Shown in pieces: positions 12,770 to 24,400 of a stretch of 64,000 bases of DNA. Source of the stretch: Ashinkailepas kermadecensis (lineage: Eukaryota; Arthropoda; Thecostraca; Neolepadidae). Each line of letters begins with the position of its first letter. Within the stretch, counting starts at the first letter, position 1. Below the pieces are notes generated by a model. The model was not told the origin of the DNA and ran no database searches. It saw only the letters and a list, made by a program, of their open reading frames with translations. The stretch lies in the NCBI GenBank assembly GCA_034440615.1, contig JAOTOM010004373.1:105001-169000 (forward strand). The letters are read 5' to 3'. Both the position numbers and the translations under genes were made by a program.

Positions 12770-13360
12770 CAACCGGGAATTCTCCGACACCAACTTGAAT
12801 ATTCAGACCACAATGGCAGTGACCCAATAACACCAGTCACGTCGGCATTTTTCAGTGGGGCAGTGGCTTGTCGTTTCAGGCCGTCTTGAGGCCGTAATAG
12901 AATACGGCCAGCTAGATCGACTTCCAGATAAGCCGTCAGCCAGACACCGTCATAATCCCCGGTCCAGGATGGCAGCAGACAGTGGACTGACGCCGAGTCG
13001 GCAAAAGTCGATGGTCGTGTTGCCGAGCGAGCTTGTGCTGTGGATGTTCCAATGGAGCCCGACCTGACTTGACATGATTGGACCCGGTCCGGTCCCACCG
13101 GATGCGAATTGGCCCGACTCGATCCGACTATTAGTGGATAATTCCTCATTGGATCGGTAACATGACATGATGACAGGGACACTTTAAATTATCGGGGTGT
13201 CACGTGCAAGACCACATTCTATTTCCGACAGCATTTCCACATAACACAAGTACCCAATCGTACGCAGTGGAAATCAATTCAAATCACGGTGCACTTGACC
13301 CAGCCAGGCCCGATTTGACCACAAGTTGCCGGACTCGGTGGCGGAGTGCCGGTGGGAGGC
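12766..13360. other. no gene recognised
   Basis: Unique-looking sequence containing a degenerate run of tgacttgacatgattggac-like steps around 13,065-13,130. No gene recognised. Confidence 0.45.
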
Positions 13361-13482
13361 GGTAGATGATAGGTGATGGTAGGCGGTGGTAGATAGTGGT
13401 AGATGGTGGTAGATGGTGGTAGGCGGTGGTAGATGGTGGTTGGGCGGTGGTAGGCGGTGGAGTGGCGGTGGGGCGGTGACAA
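13361..13482. repeat. degenerate GGTGGTAGAT/GGTAGGCGGT repeat
   Basis: Irregular repetition of ggtggtagatggtggtaggc-type steps of 10-13 bp, G-rich on the plus strand. Period is not constant, so this is a cryptic simple repeat and not a clean minisatellite. Confidence 0.85.
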
Positions 13483-13574
13483 GGCGGCCGTCCGGCTGCT
13501 CGGACGCTCCACACGCCCGACAAACACTGTCCGCGACGTGTCGGCGCTAATCAAATTAGCTGAACCGGTGCCGA

Positions 13575-13840
13575 CGTGGCGGCCGCCCGCCTGCGCCAGG
13601 CCAACTGCGCTGCCCAACACAGCCGCCCGCCTGCGCCAGGCCAACTGCGGTGCCCAACACAGCCAGCCGCCCGCCCACCCGACCGACGGCGGCCCACTGT
13701 CCAACACAGCCGCCCGCCTGCGCCAGGCCAACTGCGCTGCCCAACACAGCCGCTCGCCTGCGCCAGGCCAACTGCGGTGCCCAACACAGCCAGCCGCCCG
13801 CCCACCCGACCGACGGCGGCCCACTGCCCAACACAGCTTT
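13575..13840. repeat. GC-rich minisatellite interrupted by LINE A
   Basis: Two unit types alternate: one of about 40 bp containing cgcctgcgccaggccaactg, and one containing gcccacccgaccgacggcgg. Type order is repeated, giving a higher-order unit. The array stops abruptly where LINE A starts. A single related unit (cgcccagccgaccgacggcg) reappears at 16848-16890 after the LINE, which indicates insertion into the array. Confidence 0.9.
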
Positions 13841-13849
13841 TTTCAAAAA

Positions 13850-16042
13850 CGGAAGTATGAAGTGTGTAGGGAACTACAGGCCAGTCAGTTTGACCTCAAA
13901 AGTTTGCAAGGTACTAGAAAATCTGGCTAAACAGAATGTTCAGATTCATCTTGATAGGCACAATCTTTTAAGGGATACTCAACATGGATTTCGATCTCGA
14001 AGGTCTTGTTTAACTAACCTTTTGGAGTTCATGGAGTTTGTTACTAAAGAAGTAGACAATCAAAGCAGGATGGATGTTGTGTACTTGAACTTTAGCAAAG
14101 CTTCTGATAAAGTTCCACATGGGAGGCTAATTCATCAACTACAGCAACATGGGATTGTTGGAAAAGTTATAGGTTGGATTGAAGCATGGTTGAGGGGAAG
14201 GAAACAAAGGGTAATGTTAAATGGATGTAAATCTGATTGGAAGGATGTTCTAGGTGGAGTACCACAGGGCTCCGTTCTAGGGACACTTCTCTTTATCATC
14301 TTTGTGAATAACATTGAGTTAGGGCTGAGGAATAGTGTTCAAATTTGCTGATGACATCAAGCTGGTAGGAGTGACAAACAGTTGTGATCAATCTAGTAAT
14401 ATTCAACTAGACTTGGAGGACCTGAAAAAGTGGGCTGATTAATGGCAGATGTCTTTCAACTATGACAAGTGTAAGGTTATGCATCTGGGGTCTGGAGGTG
14501 AGACTTTCAGATATACAATGGGAGGGAGGGAACTGGATGTTATTGAAGAGGAAAGGAATTTAGGTGTGTTGGTTTCAAGAGACCTTAACCCGCGCCCTGG
14601 AGGGCCTCTGAAAATTACGCGCACTGAAGGGGGGGGGGGCGAATTCCGCCCCCCCCCAAGATCTCGGCTCCTATTAAAGCTAGAGGCACGAAATTCGCAG
14701 GGTGGATGGCCACGATAGTTAACTCTATTGTGTGCAAATGTTATGACCTTAGGTCAATATCTTCAAGATCAAATGAGGTCACATTTGTCAAAATTGTCTT
14801 GTTTTGCGTGGCTTGGCTTGTCATTGTTATGGATCGCTGTGATTGTGTTTAAATGCTCCAAAATGGGCATCAATGATGTTTTGGACATTACGAATGATGC
14901 AATGCCGACATTTGACCCGACCCTAGACCCGACATTTGACCTCAGTTAACCTATATAGCAGCACTATCAGGTCAGTTACTTGTTCCGGTTACCGGAACCG
15001 GGCCGCCCGCCCGATTGCTCCGTCGGGCAGCTCGGCGCAATTGGCTTCGCGAAGAAAGGAGTGAAGTACATGAATAAAGTATGGATACGCAATCACAAAC
15101 AGTGCAAACGACAAATAGTAGTGCATTTATGGCAACATTCCAGTTATGAACTTGACCTGACTTGACCTCGGTGACCTAACATGGCCTTGAAACTATATAG
15201 CATATCAATATACATCAAACAAGTCGCTTAGTGTTGCCAAGAACACTTCTCTTTTGCGGATATACGGGAAGCGCATCAGCGCCGATTTGTTTGGTCCGGC
15301 GCTGGGAATGTTTTTGACTTTAGCGGCCCCTAACTTGACGATCTTTCGGCCCATTTCCATTTTTCTTACTTTAAACGACGCGCCGGTCATTTCTAAGCAG
15401 GTACGCAGAACATCGCGTATATTGACCGGTAAAATCTGCAGTTATGTACGAAAAATCGGAGGGGTGGGCGGATTTCCCCCCCCTCCAGTGCGCGTGTTAA
15501 AGCAGAAAAACAATGTAGATCAGCTAGGAAATTAATAGAAGTGTGATATATAAGAGCAAGGAAGTCATGAAAAAACTGCACTTAGCATATGTGCGACCCC
15601 ACTTGGAATATTCGGAACAAGCATGGAGCCCAACCTAGAAAAAGATCTTGACAAGTTAGAAAGAGTGCAGCGCAAAGCAACTAGACTCATCAGTGGAATA
15701 GGTAACTTAGAATATGGAGAAAGGCTTGTGGCATTATATATGTATTCACTCAAGTATAGGAGATTAAGGGGGGACATGATTGAAATGTACAACATTGTTA
15801 TAGGACTAGATCAGGTCAATTTGAATGGCGCTCTTCAGTTTAGAGTATCACATAGAGGTCATCAATTCAGGTTAGACAAGTTGAGGTGTAGGACAGTTAA
15901 GCGACAACAAGTCTTCAGTTAAAGGGTTGTTGATCAGTGGAATGGGCTGCTTGCTGATGTTGTGGGGAGTTCCTCATTGAATGTATTTAAAAGTAGGGTG
16001 GACACATTTTTTAGACAGGAAAATCTTGTTTTTGAGTTCTAA
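13850..16042 (+). pseudogene. LINE A reverse transcriptase remnant
   Basis: Visible motifs in order are NYRPVSLTSKVCKVLE, QHGFRSRRSCLTN, YLNFSKASDKVPH, GGVPQGSVLG and FADDIKL, then a thumb-like region with YVRPHLEY. The motif A aspartate of the usual LDFSKAFD is asparagine here, so the copy would be catalytically dead. A frameshift near 14335 puts FADD in another frame. There is a stop near 14440, a frameshift near 15,622 and a stop near 15,920. A 908-bp insertion splits it. Function is inferred from the CR1 family; the gene is clearly broken. Confidence 0.93.
14585..15500. mobile_element. TTAA-flanked non-autonomous DNA transposon inside LINE A
   Basis: The insert 14589-15496 (908 bp) lies between TTAA at 14585-14588 and TTAA at 15497-15500. 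Its ends are inverted: CCCGCGCCCTGGAGGG at the left and the complement of CACGCGCACTGGAGGG at the right, matching at 14 of 16. A second inner G-run inverted copy follows at the left end. Taking out the element and one TTAA rejoins the LINE reading frame across the junction. TTAA duplication is typical of piggyBac-like and Kolobok elements; I cannot choose between them. No transposase is visible. Confidence 0.88.
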
Positions 16043-16108
16043 TTTGTGATGGATGGGATGAGATTTATGTTAAGTAAGTGTGCACGGCACATACCCCTTT
16101 AAGCAGGC

Positions 16109-16294
16109 ATGGATGCAGTTGGTTGGTTATTGGTTTTACGACACGTCGACCGTTGAGTCATATAGCGTCGCCAATCTCTCACGCCGATTGGTCGCGGGCG
16201 AAGAGTAGCGACAGGTGAGGTTCGAACCCACAATCTGTCGATTGCGAGACGAGCATCGTACCCCTAGACCACTCGTCCCCATGGATGCAGTTGG
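16109..16294 (-). mobile_element. tRNA-derived SINE, copy C, in LINE A 3' UTR
   Basis: A 158-bp copy (16123-16280) between perfect copies of atggatgcagttgg at 16109-16122 and 16281-16294. Same head and body as copies A and B, minus orientation. The B box reads GGTTCGAACCTC on the minus strand. A local duplication (ttggaaaattattgataagc) follows at 16291-16331. Confidence 0.93.
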
Positions 16295-16890
16295 AAAATT
16301 ATTGATAAGCCTAGTTGGAAAATTATTGATAAGCCATTCAATCCACATGTGTTAAGAGAGATCAGGGGAATAGGGCTGGATAGCTAGGGTAGATAGGCAT
16401 TGATAGGTGTGTGGGATATTGGAGGACTGGTTTCTTCAGGATGTGGGATGGTTGGGGTGGGTCTTTTTACCAGGCTGATGGTATCTTCCATTTACAGACT
16501 TAACTGCATGGGCATTTGGGTCTCTTATCAAGTTTAAACGCTTTATAACTTTATATAGGTTGTACCTAGCAACGGATTCAGCACCTTCCTTCGGGATGTG
16601 ATACTGATGAGATTGTCTATGGTAGCACAATGGGTATGATGGGAGGAGTTTGTAATTGTTGAGTATGTTATGCAATAGCAAGTGAATGGTGCTAGATAGG
16701 CTGGGATATATAGCTCCCTAGGAACTTGAGGTAAGGGATTTATTGGGGTAAGAGTATGCACATTTATAGTACCTTTTCTAGATAGGCTTAACCCAGATGG
16801 GCCCCTGTGACTCTTATTAAGGCTTAACACTTTATGACTTGATGACAGACGCCCGCCCAGCCGACCGACGGCGGCGCACTGCCCGACGGC

Positions 16891-18319
16891 GACGCTGCCG
16901 ACCCGTACACCCCAGTATCCAGGTGACGCTGCCGACCCGTACACCTCAGTATCCAGGTGACGCTGCCGACCCGTACACCCCAGTATCCAGGTGACGCTGC
17001 CGACCCGTACACCCCAGTATCCAGGTGACGCTGCCGACCCGTACACCCCAGTATCCGGGTGACGCTGCCGACCCGTACACCCCAGTATCCAGGTGACGCT
17101 GCCGACCCGTACACCTCAGTATCCAGGTGACGCTGCCGACCCGTACACCCCAGTATCCAGGTGACGCTGCCGACCCGTACACCTCAGTATCCAGGTGACG
17201 CTGCCGACCCGTACACCCCAGTATCCAGGTGACGCTGCCGACCCGTACACCCCAGTATCCGGGTGACGCTGCCGACCCGTACACCTCAGTATCCAGGTGA
17301 CGCTGCCGACCCGTACACCCCAGTATCCAGGTGACGCTGCCGACCCGTACACCCCAGTATCCGGGTGACGCTGCCGACCCGTACACCCCAGTATCCAGGT
17401 GACGCTGCCGACCCGTACACCCCAGTATCCAGGTGACGCTGCCGACCCGTACACCCCAGTATCCAGGTGACGCTGCCGACCCGTACACCCCAGTATCCAG
17501 GTGACGCTGCCGACCCGTACACCCCAGTATCCAGGTGACGCTGCCGACCCGTACACCCCAGTATCCAGGTGACGCTGCCGACCCGTACACCTCAGTATCC
17601 AGGTGACGCTGCCGACCCGTACACCCCAGTATCCAGGTGACGCTGCCGACCCGTACACCTCAGTATCCAGGTGACGCTGCCGACCCGTACACCCCAGTAT
17701 CCAGGTGACGCTGCCGACCCGTACACCCCAGTATCCAGGTGACGCTGCCGACCCGTACACCTCAGTATCCAGGTGACGCTGCCGACCCGTACACCTCAGT
17801 ATCCAGGTGACGCTGCCGACCCGTACACCCCAGTATCCAGGTGACGCTGCCGACCCGTACACCTCAGTATCCAGGTGACGCTGCCGACCCGTATACCCCA
17901 GTATCCAGGTGACGCTGCCGACCCGTACACCTCAGTATCCAGGTGACGCTGCCGACCCGTACACCTCAGTATCCAGGTGACGCTGCCGACCCGTACACCT
18001 CAGTATCCAGGTGACGCTGCCGACCCGTACACCTCAGTATCCAGGTGATGCTGCCGACTCGTACACCCTAGTATCCAGGTGACGCTGCCGACCCGTACAC
18101 CCCAGTATCCAGGTGACGCTGCCGACCCGTACACCCTAGTATCCAGGTGACGCTGCCGACCCGTACACCCTAGTATCCAGGTGACGCTGCCGACCCGTAC
18201 ACCCCAGTATCCAGGTGACGCTGCCGACCCGTACACCCCAGTATCCAGGTGACGCTGCCGACCCGTACACCCTAGTATCCAGGTGACGCTGCCGACCCGT
18301 ACACCCCAGTATCCAGGTG
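16891..18319. repeat. 34-bp minisatellite, 42 copies
   Basis: gacgctgccgacccgtacac starts every 34 bp from 16891, with total length 42 x 34 bp. Copies differ at a few sites: cccc/cctc/ccct before agtatcc, and ccagg/ccggg. The period is not a multiple of three, so one 102-bp cycle is open in all minus-strand frames and produces the long GYWGVRVGSVTWIL-type frames. These are not credible proteins. Confidence 0.97.
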
Positions 18320-18598
18320 CAGCATCCCACGGCACAGCAACGGCCGCCTCCGCCCAATACGGTGTGTCCACGGTTGGCAATTGTGGTGGGAAACGACACT
18401 CGGTGGGAACAATGGATTTACCTCAAGGCAAACGTTTCGCTTTTATTTTTTGTTTACAGCTTTCATTGGACAGCATCAACTGCACACTAGCAAGAGATGC
18501 ATCATGTGTCATGTAAAGTTCACATTAATTGCATTGAGGTTCATGTCGATGTAGGGTTGTTGTGCGCTGCATGAAACTATATCGCGTTATGGTATTCA
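18320..18598. other. no gene recognised
   Basis: Unique sequence between two repeat tracts; nothing recognised. Confidence 0.5.
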
Positions 18599-18650
18599 AC
18601 ACAAATAAATAAATAAATAAATATATATATATATATATATACATATATGC
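18599..18650. repeat. AAAT and TA microsatellite
   Basis: Four to five aaat units are followed by a (TA)n run and atgtata steps. Confidence 0.92.
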
Positions 18651-19436
18651 ATGTATATACAATTCAGCAACATCGTCTTAGTAACATCTGTGACAGTCAA
18701 AGTAGACGTTGTATTTACATCTGCCGTCCCAATAACAACGAATGGACACTGCCTCTACACCACCAGCACCAGCACCAGCAACGACCCAACAGTCTACAGT
18801 GTCTGCGTCATCCAAACGCCGCACCAGCTGGCAGTGCCTGCACCAGGGTACCGCAAGACGGCTAACGGAGAGTCACCCGGCGGCTAATGCCACAATTCGG
18901 TGATAATAATGATGATTTGATTTACTTTAACTTACTTTAACTCGGATTCATTGCACGGTGCAACATGTTCAAAACGGAAACACAGCATTCGCTTCAAAAA
19001 CTTACTGGCAGATCCGTCTCTACGTCAGAGTAGACTGGTGTTAATTGGGAGCCAATAAGAAGAGCAACAAGGTGGTGTCGCAAAGTTCATGTTTCAAATT
19101 GCGTGGTGCGTGCCCACAAGGGAAAGTGGGAACTACGAAGTGTCCTAAGCAACGCAAAATTAGTATAAGTGTTGTAACTACGACACCTGCCGTACGTTTT
19201 CTACCTAGGTCAACTCTTCGAGCATGCAAACTACGATCCAGCAGGGCTGCTGCCTCCTCCTCCTCCTCCTCCTCGTGATCCTGCAATTAACATATTGTAC
19301 GGCCCGTCCGACTTCAAAGTGGCTCAAAGCTGACGGAAAGTACAACATGCTGGCTGCCTCTCACCCACATCAACCACACCAGCCCACACCCGCCTCTCCT
19401 TCAGTTCTTCAAACTGCTGGGAGCACCCGCTGTACC
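18651..19436. other. no gene recognised; short TCC microsatellite
   Basis: No gene recognised. A (TCC)8-type run lies at about 19250-19275, and a short cagcaccagcaccagcaac run near 18765. Small frames on both strands show no family signature. Confidence 0.5.
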
Positions 19437-20318
19437 ACAGCGATAAACACCGCCGGCGCTCCAGAGCCCACACTCCGCCCAGTGGCCAGCACCCACTCCA
19501 TACAGTCAGATAAACACAGCCGGCGCTCCAGAGACAACACTTCGCCCAGTGGCCAGCACCCACTCCATACAGTCAGATAAACACAGCCGGCGCTCCAGAG
19601 ACAACACTTCGCCCAGTGGCCAGCACCCACTCCATACAGTCAGATAAACACAGCCGGCGCTCCAGAGACAACACTCCGCCCAGTGGCCAGCACCCACTCC
19701 ATACAGTCAGATAAACACAGCCGGCGCTCCAGAGACAACACTCCGCCCAGTGGCCAGCACCCACTCCATACAGTCAGATAAACACAGCCGGCGCTCCAGA
19801 GACAACACTTCGCCCAGTGGCCAGCACCCACTCCGTACAGTCAGATAAACACAGCCGGCGCTCCAGAGACAACACTTCGCCCAGTGGCCAGCACCCACCC
19901 ATACAGTCGATAAACAGCCGGCGCTCCAGAGACAACACTTCGCCCAGTGGCCAGCACCCACTCCATACAGTCAGATAAACACGCCGGCGCCCGAGACACA
20001 CTTGCCCGTGGCGACCCACCCATACAGCGATAAACACGCGGCGCCCGGACACACTTGCCCGTGGCCGCACCCTCCATACAGTCGATAAGCCGGGCTCCGA
20101 GACAACACCCGCCCGTGGCCGACCCCCGTACAGCGAACACGCCGGCGCCCGAGACAACACCCACCCAGTGGCCGCCCACCCGACAGTCAGATAAGCCGGC
20201 GCTCCGAGACAAGCTTCGCCCAGTGGCCAGCACCCACTCCGTACAGTCAGATAACACAGCCGGCGCTCCAGAGACAACACTTCGCCCAGTGGCCAGCACC
20301 CACTCCGTACAGTCAGTC
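19437..20318. repeat. 67-bp minisatellite with an indel-ridden interior
   Basis: A 67-bp unit containing cagccggcgctccagagac and gcccagtggccagcacccac repeats about 13 times. Copies up to about 19,980 and after about 20,190 are almost identical. The copies between them (about 19,980-20,190) have many single-base losses, such as gcgcccgagacaca for gcgctccagagacaaca. That clustering looks like poor consensus quality more than biological divergence. Confidence 0.93.
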
Positions 20319-20627
20319 CGGCCGCATTGCTCGAACAGTCACTCATCATGAAACATCTAGAATTAAGCATGTCTGGGATGAGGAAATATATCGGCTCAGC
20401 CACAATTCCTTGTCAGCCGCAACACAACACCTACCACAATATCACCTAAACTACCATACATGGCCAACAAAAAGCGTCACAAATAACTATGACAGAGTCC
20501 CCACAGTCAGGAAACCCAGCCAATGATGCACGAATCTGCATGCGATTAAATGTCACAAAATTGAACGAACGTGTTGCCACTGATGTTCGCATGGTATAAA
20601 ATTGGTATGTTAAATACTTGTATTGAC
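20319..20627. other. no gene recognised
   Basis: Unique sequence; nothing recognised. Confidence 0.5.
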
Positions 20628-20908
20628 AAAAGTTAGTGAGAACAAAAGTTTGTATGCATAAAGTCCGTATTCAAAGGTTCGCATGCAAACATTCGGATAC
20701 AAAAGATGCATAAAGACTCGTAAGCGAAAAAGTTCCTACGCAAGTGGTTCGCATGCAACCAAATAACCTATGCCCACAAGACAATTTTCCTTGCGAACAT
20801 CTATGCGAACTTTAGTCCATACGAACTTTATCCCACACCTACTTTTGTTCTTACGAACTTTATCCCAGTTAACCATGGCGAACTTTAGACATACGAACTT
20901 CACAGGGG
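20628..20908. repeat. inverted cluster of AAAGTTCG-type motifs
   Basis: The left half (20628-20765) carries repeated aaagttcg/aaagtccgta/ggttcgcatgcaa motifs. The right half (20785-20905) carries their complements, cgaactttatccc and tgcgaactttag. The motifs are spaced irregularly at 20-30 bp. The arrangement is a degenerate foldback centred near 20,775, possibly an old foldback element. Confidence 0.7.
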
Positions 20909-21760
20909 AAGATACAGAAGGGGAACTGGAGGCATGTCCCTGCAGCCCTATGGAAGGGCGACGTCCCTCCGACCGGGAAAAGCGCACCTCTTCAGGAAGA
21001 CATCCCCAGCTTCTGCCCCAGAAGTGCATCCCTAGCCTCCTCCTAGCCGCCGGTGCCTCCACCACGCGCAAGACCACTAACTACAGATTGATGAGCAGTT
21101 CCAGCCGCGGCGACAACTGACGTCATACGTGCATCATCAACCCCCGGCCGCATCACAACTGTAGAGATCAATCAGGAAATGTATTTTGGAAACTGCCCGC
21201 AAGGAGTTGCGCCGAAGCATAAATCACTCGCAGCAGCTCAGGACAGGGTGAATGTTTACTGTTCACTACGTAGGTACGCCAGCGACACCTATCCGGCAAC
21301 ACCGCAACCATCAGTTGACACGGACGCCGCCAGGGAACATGGGACTGCTGCGAGTTGTTGCCACCCTCTGCTGACGTCACTAAGCCGATTTCAGACAGGA
21401 ATATGGTCATAAATTTCTTCTCGGGAGACCAGAATTTCCGGTCGCGCTCGAGCTTTCCGACAAGCAGCCAGCGAGTTGCGCACCGAAAACCCAGGCAATT
21501 TCACCAGGAGGGTGTGATTAGGAGGGTGTGGGTGTGATAGCAGGGTGTGATTATTCCGCGGTCGATACCGTTCACTTTATGACACACCGCAAAATAAACA
21601 CGTGCCGAACATACACATCGATCGCAAGTGTGCAGGCCGGCCGCGGTGCGTCCGATGGCTCGGGCTGCGTTTACAGGTGGGTGGTTTGTTGATGGCGTGG
21701 CCGTGCCGGCGGGCCCGGCAGCCGCACCCACTGTCTAACCAGTGGTGAAACACGGCGTCG
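20909..21760. other. no gene recognised
   Basis: No gene recognised. A ggagggtgtg/ggtgtgatagcagggtgtga cluster at about 21510-21552 is a short cryptic repeat. Confidence 0.5.
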
Positions 21761-22130
21761 CCTGTCGAGGTGGTGTACCGCCAGTGTACCACCACTCCTC
21801 CGCCTGACGTGTGCTGCCGCACTGCCAGTGCACCACCACTCCTCCTGACCGTCTGCTGCCGCGCCTCTGGAGGTAGTGTACCGCCAGTGTACCACCACTC
21901 CTCCGCCTGACGTGTGCTGCCGCACTGCCAGTGCACCACCACTCCTGACCGTCTGCTGCCGCGCCTCTGGAGGAAGTGTACCGCCAGTGTACCACCACTC
22001 CTCCGGCTGACGTGTGCTGCCGCACTGCCAGTGCACCACCACTCCTGACCGTCTGCTGCCGCACCTGCCGAGGTAGTGTACCGCCAGTGTACCACCACTG
22101 CTCCGCCTGACCGTCTGCTGCCACACTTGC
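21761..22130. repeat. about 98-bp minisatellite, 4 copies
   Basis: Each unit carries gtaccgccagtgtaccacca, then a related gccagtgcaccaccactcct half and ccgtctgctgcc. The two halves resemble each other, so the unit is itself a dimer. Copy length varies by a 3-base cct gain or loss. Confidence 0.9.
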
Positions 22131-22325
22131 CGGCGGGCGAGCACGACGCCTCACGTTGGCAACATCCATGCCGTTTTGATTTTGTTTTGGGGGAGAGTGT
22201 TGCTCACTCGATGCCACTCCAGTGGCATGGCTGTGCTCCACCACAACTGCTACTGGCTCGGAGGAAGGAGCCGAGCCGTCTCACGTCCCGAAGAGGGCGC
22301 GCGCTGTCATGCCTGTCGTGGGCCA

Positions 22326-22712
22326 CAACACACGTCTCGTCCCGAGGCCGGCTCACACTGCCACCGCAGCGGACGACACTCCGTACGGTGGGCAGGCCCC
22401 AACAACACACGTCTCGTCCTGAGGCCGGCTCACACCGCCACCGCAGCGGACGACACTCCGTACGGTGGGCAGGCCCCACCAACACACGTCTCGTCCTGAG
22501 GCCGGCTGACACCGCCACCGCAGCGGACGACACTCCGTACGGTGGAAGGGCCCCAACAACACACGTCTCGTCCTGAGGCCGGCTCACACCGCCACCGCAG
22601 CGGACGACACTCCGTACGGTGGGCAGGCCCCAACAACACACGTCTCGTCCTGAGGCCGGCTGACACCGCCACCGCAGCGGACGACACTCCGTACGCTGGG
22701 CAGGCGCCGACA
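22326..22712. repeat. 77-bp minisatellite, 5 copies
   Basis: cacgtctcgtcctgaggccg recurs at 22331, 22408, 22485 and onward, every 77 bp. Units also contain gcagcggacgacactccgta. Copies alternate ggctcacac and ggctgacac, which suggests a two-unit higher-order repeat. Confidence 0.95.
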
Positions 22713-23412
22713 GTATTGTCCGGGCTGCCGCCGCGCCCACCACCCACCGGCCGCACGGTCTGTGACGTCACGCCCTGGTGCGCACGCCTCGACGGCTGTT
22801 ACAGTCGGCAAGCCCCTGTCTGCTTGTCATTAAAATGGAAACATTTTGCTTCTGTTGGTCAGACGATGATAGCCAGGTTACGGCTCCGATGGGGTGATTT
22901 GACACCTGAGATCATGTCCCCCAACTGTTGGCCTATGCCTGGTATTAAAACATAGCAATTGCCATGCCAATCTCAATGGCTCACAGATTAGCTGATTGAC
23001 GACCCACGCCACCACTTGTATTGGGAAACGGTGCCTACATTTGCTAGAGCCAGGCTAAATAACTCCATAAACTACACAATTATGTCAAGTCGTTGACCTG
23101 CCCGCAAGCGACAAGACATGGCTACTTACCATCAGAGCTGTCTGCGGGGTGAGGGCACATGTTCCCATTCATAATCGGGGTGTTTTCATCAATTTTTAAA
23201 CTTGTTAGTGCATGTGCGCCGAGGGGCAGACTGGTGCCGCCCGAGCCGCTGCCGCCGGCTGACACTCGGAAAGATAAACGTAACGCATAGCCCGGTGTAC
23301 ACCGTCGCCGGACTGGAAGAAGTTCTGTGGCCGGACACCTTATACGGTACGGCTTCTGGTCCGGCCACCCACACTTGTCAGGTGTAAGTGAACCGGGCAC
23401 CGCGCGCCAACG
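22713..23412. other. no gene recognised
   Basis: Unique sequence; nothing recognised. Confidence 0.5.
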
Positions 23413-23526
23413 GTCAGGCTACTGCCAGTCAGGCTATTGCGGTCAGGCTACTGCCGGTCAGGCTATTGCCAGTCAGACTACTGCTGGTCAGGCTATTGCC
23501 GGTCAGGCTACCGCCGGTCAGGCCGA
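23413..23526. repeat. 15-bp minisatellite, about 8 copies
   Basis: Units of the form ggtcaggctattgcc repeat every 15 bp, with cagtcaggctactgc variants. Confidence 0.9.
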
Positions 23527-23810
23527 GATAAACTTCGCTTATCTTTCCGTATATCCCCCGGTGGCAGAGGCCCGGTTGGCATCAATCTCCCCCCTTCCGT
23601 GCGAGCGAGTCTCGAAGGCCACTCCCCAGCCACACCCCAGATCACACGCCCGGGTCAGCACCACAATGAGTGCAGGGCAATGCCCGTTTGGCGGCCAATA
23701 CAGTTGATGCGCCATTCCGCCCACAAAATGACTGTGTAAGGTGAAGCCCTGCGGCCGGCCGCTCGGTGGTGAAGCCTTGAAGAGCACACGCTTCAGCGCG
23801 GCGGCTGTGT

Positions 23811-24400
23811 AACCCAGCCGTGTGCGGAGGGGCTCGTCACGGTACCTCACTACACGGAGGGGCTCGTCACGGTACCTCACTACACGGAGGGGCTCGTCAC
23901 GGTACCTCACTGCACGGAGGGGCTCGTCACGGTACCTCACTACACGGAGGGGCTCGTCACGGTACCTCACTGCACGGAGGGGCTCGTCACGGTACCTCAC
24001 TACACGGAGGGGCTCGTCACGGTACCTCGTCACGGTACCTCACTGCACGGAGGGGCTCGTCACGGTACCTCACTACACGGAGGGGCTCGTCACGGTACCT
24101 CACTACACGGAGGGGCTCGTCACGGTACCTCACTGCACGGAGGGGCTCGTCACGGTACCTCGTCAAGGTACCTCACTGCACGGAGGGGCTCGTCACGGTA
24201 CCTCACTGCACGGAGGGGCTCGTCACGGTACCTCACTACACGGAGGGCTCGTCACGGTACCTCACTACACAGAGGGGCTCGTCACGGTACCTCACTACAC
24301 GGAGGGGCTCGTCACGGTACCTCACTGCACGGAGGGGCTCGTCACGGTACCTCACTGCACGGAGGGGCTCGTCACGGTACCTCACTACACGCCACTACAG
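23811..24400. repeat. 30-bp minisatellite, about 19 copies
   Basis: The unit holds ggaggggctcgtcacggtac followed by ctcactacac. Most copies are 30 bp. A few carry an extra 15-bp ctcgtcacggtac duplication (24,025 and 24,160) or lose one g (24,245). It runs directly into the next array and shares the cggtacctcactacac core with it. Confidence 0.96.

Larger units (their letters stand above)
13841..16847 (+). mobile_element. LINE A, CR1-like non-LTR retrotransposon, 5' truncated and interrupted
   Basis: Encodes part of a reverse transcriptase and a long 3' UTR. The 3' UTR (about 16,500-16,847) matches that of LINE B closely, including ccttccttcgggatgtgat and aacccagatgggcccctgtg, and both end in ctttatgac. 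The element has no endonuclease, so it is 5' truncated. A TTAA-flanked element splits it at 14589-15496 and a SINE sits in its 3' UTR at 16123-16280. Without those insertions the LINE is about 1.94 kb. Minisatellite sequence lies on both sides. I see no target-site duplication. Confidence 0.92.

Noticed and set aside
12688..13182. A 164-residue minus-strand frame
   Set aside because: Its C-terminal part is the translated TA microsatellite, and the rest has no motif.
16946..17862. Long minus-strand frames with GYWGVRVGSVTWIL repeats
   Set aside because: A 34-bp unit translated through successive frames gives the same peptides in every frame; pure repeat effect.
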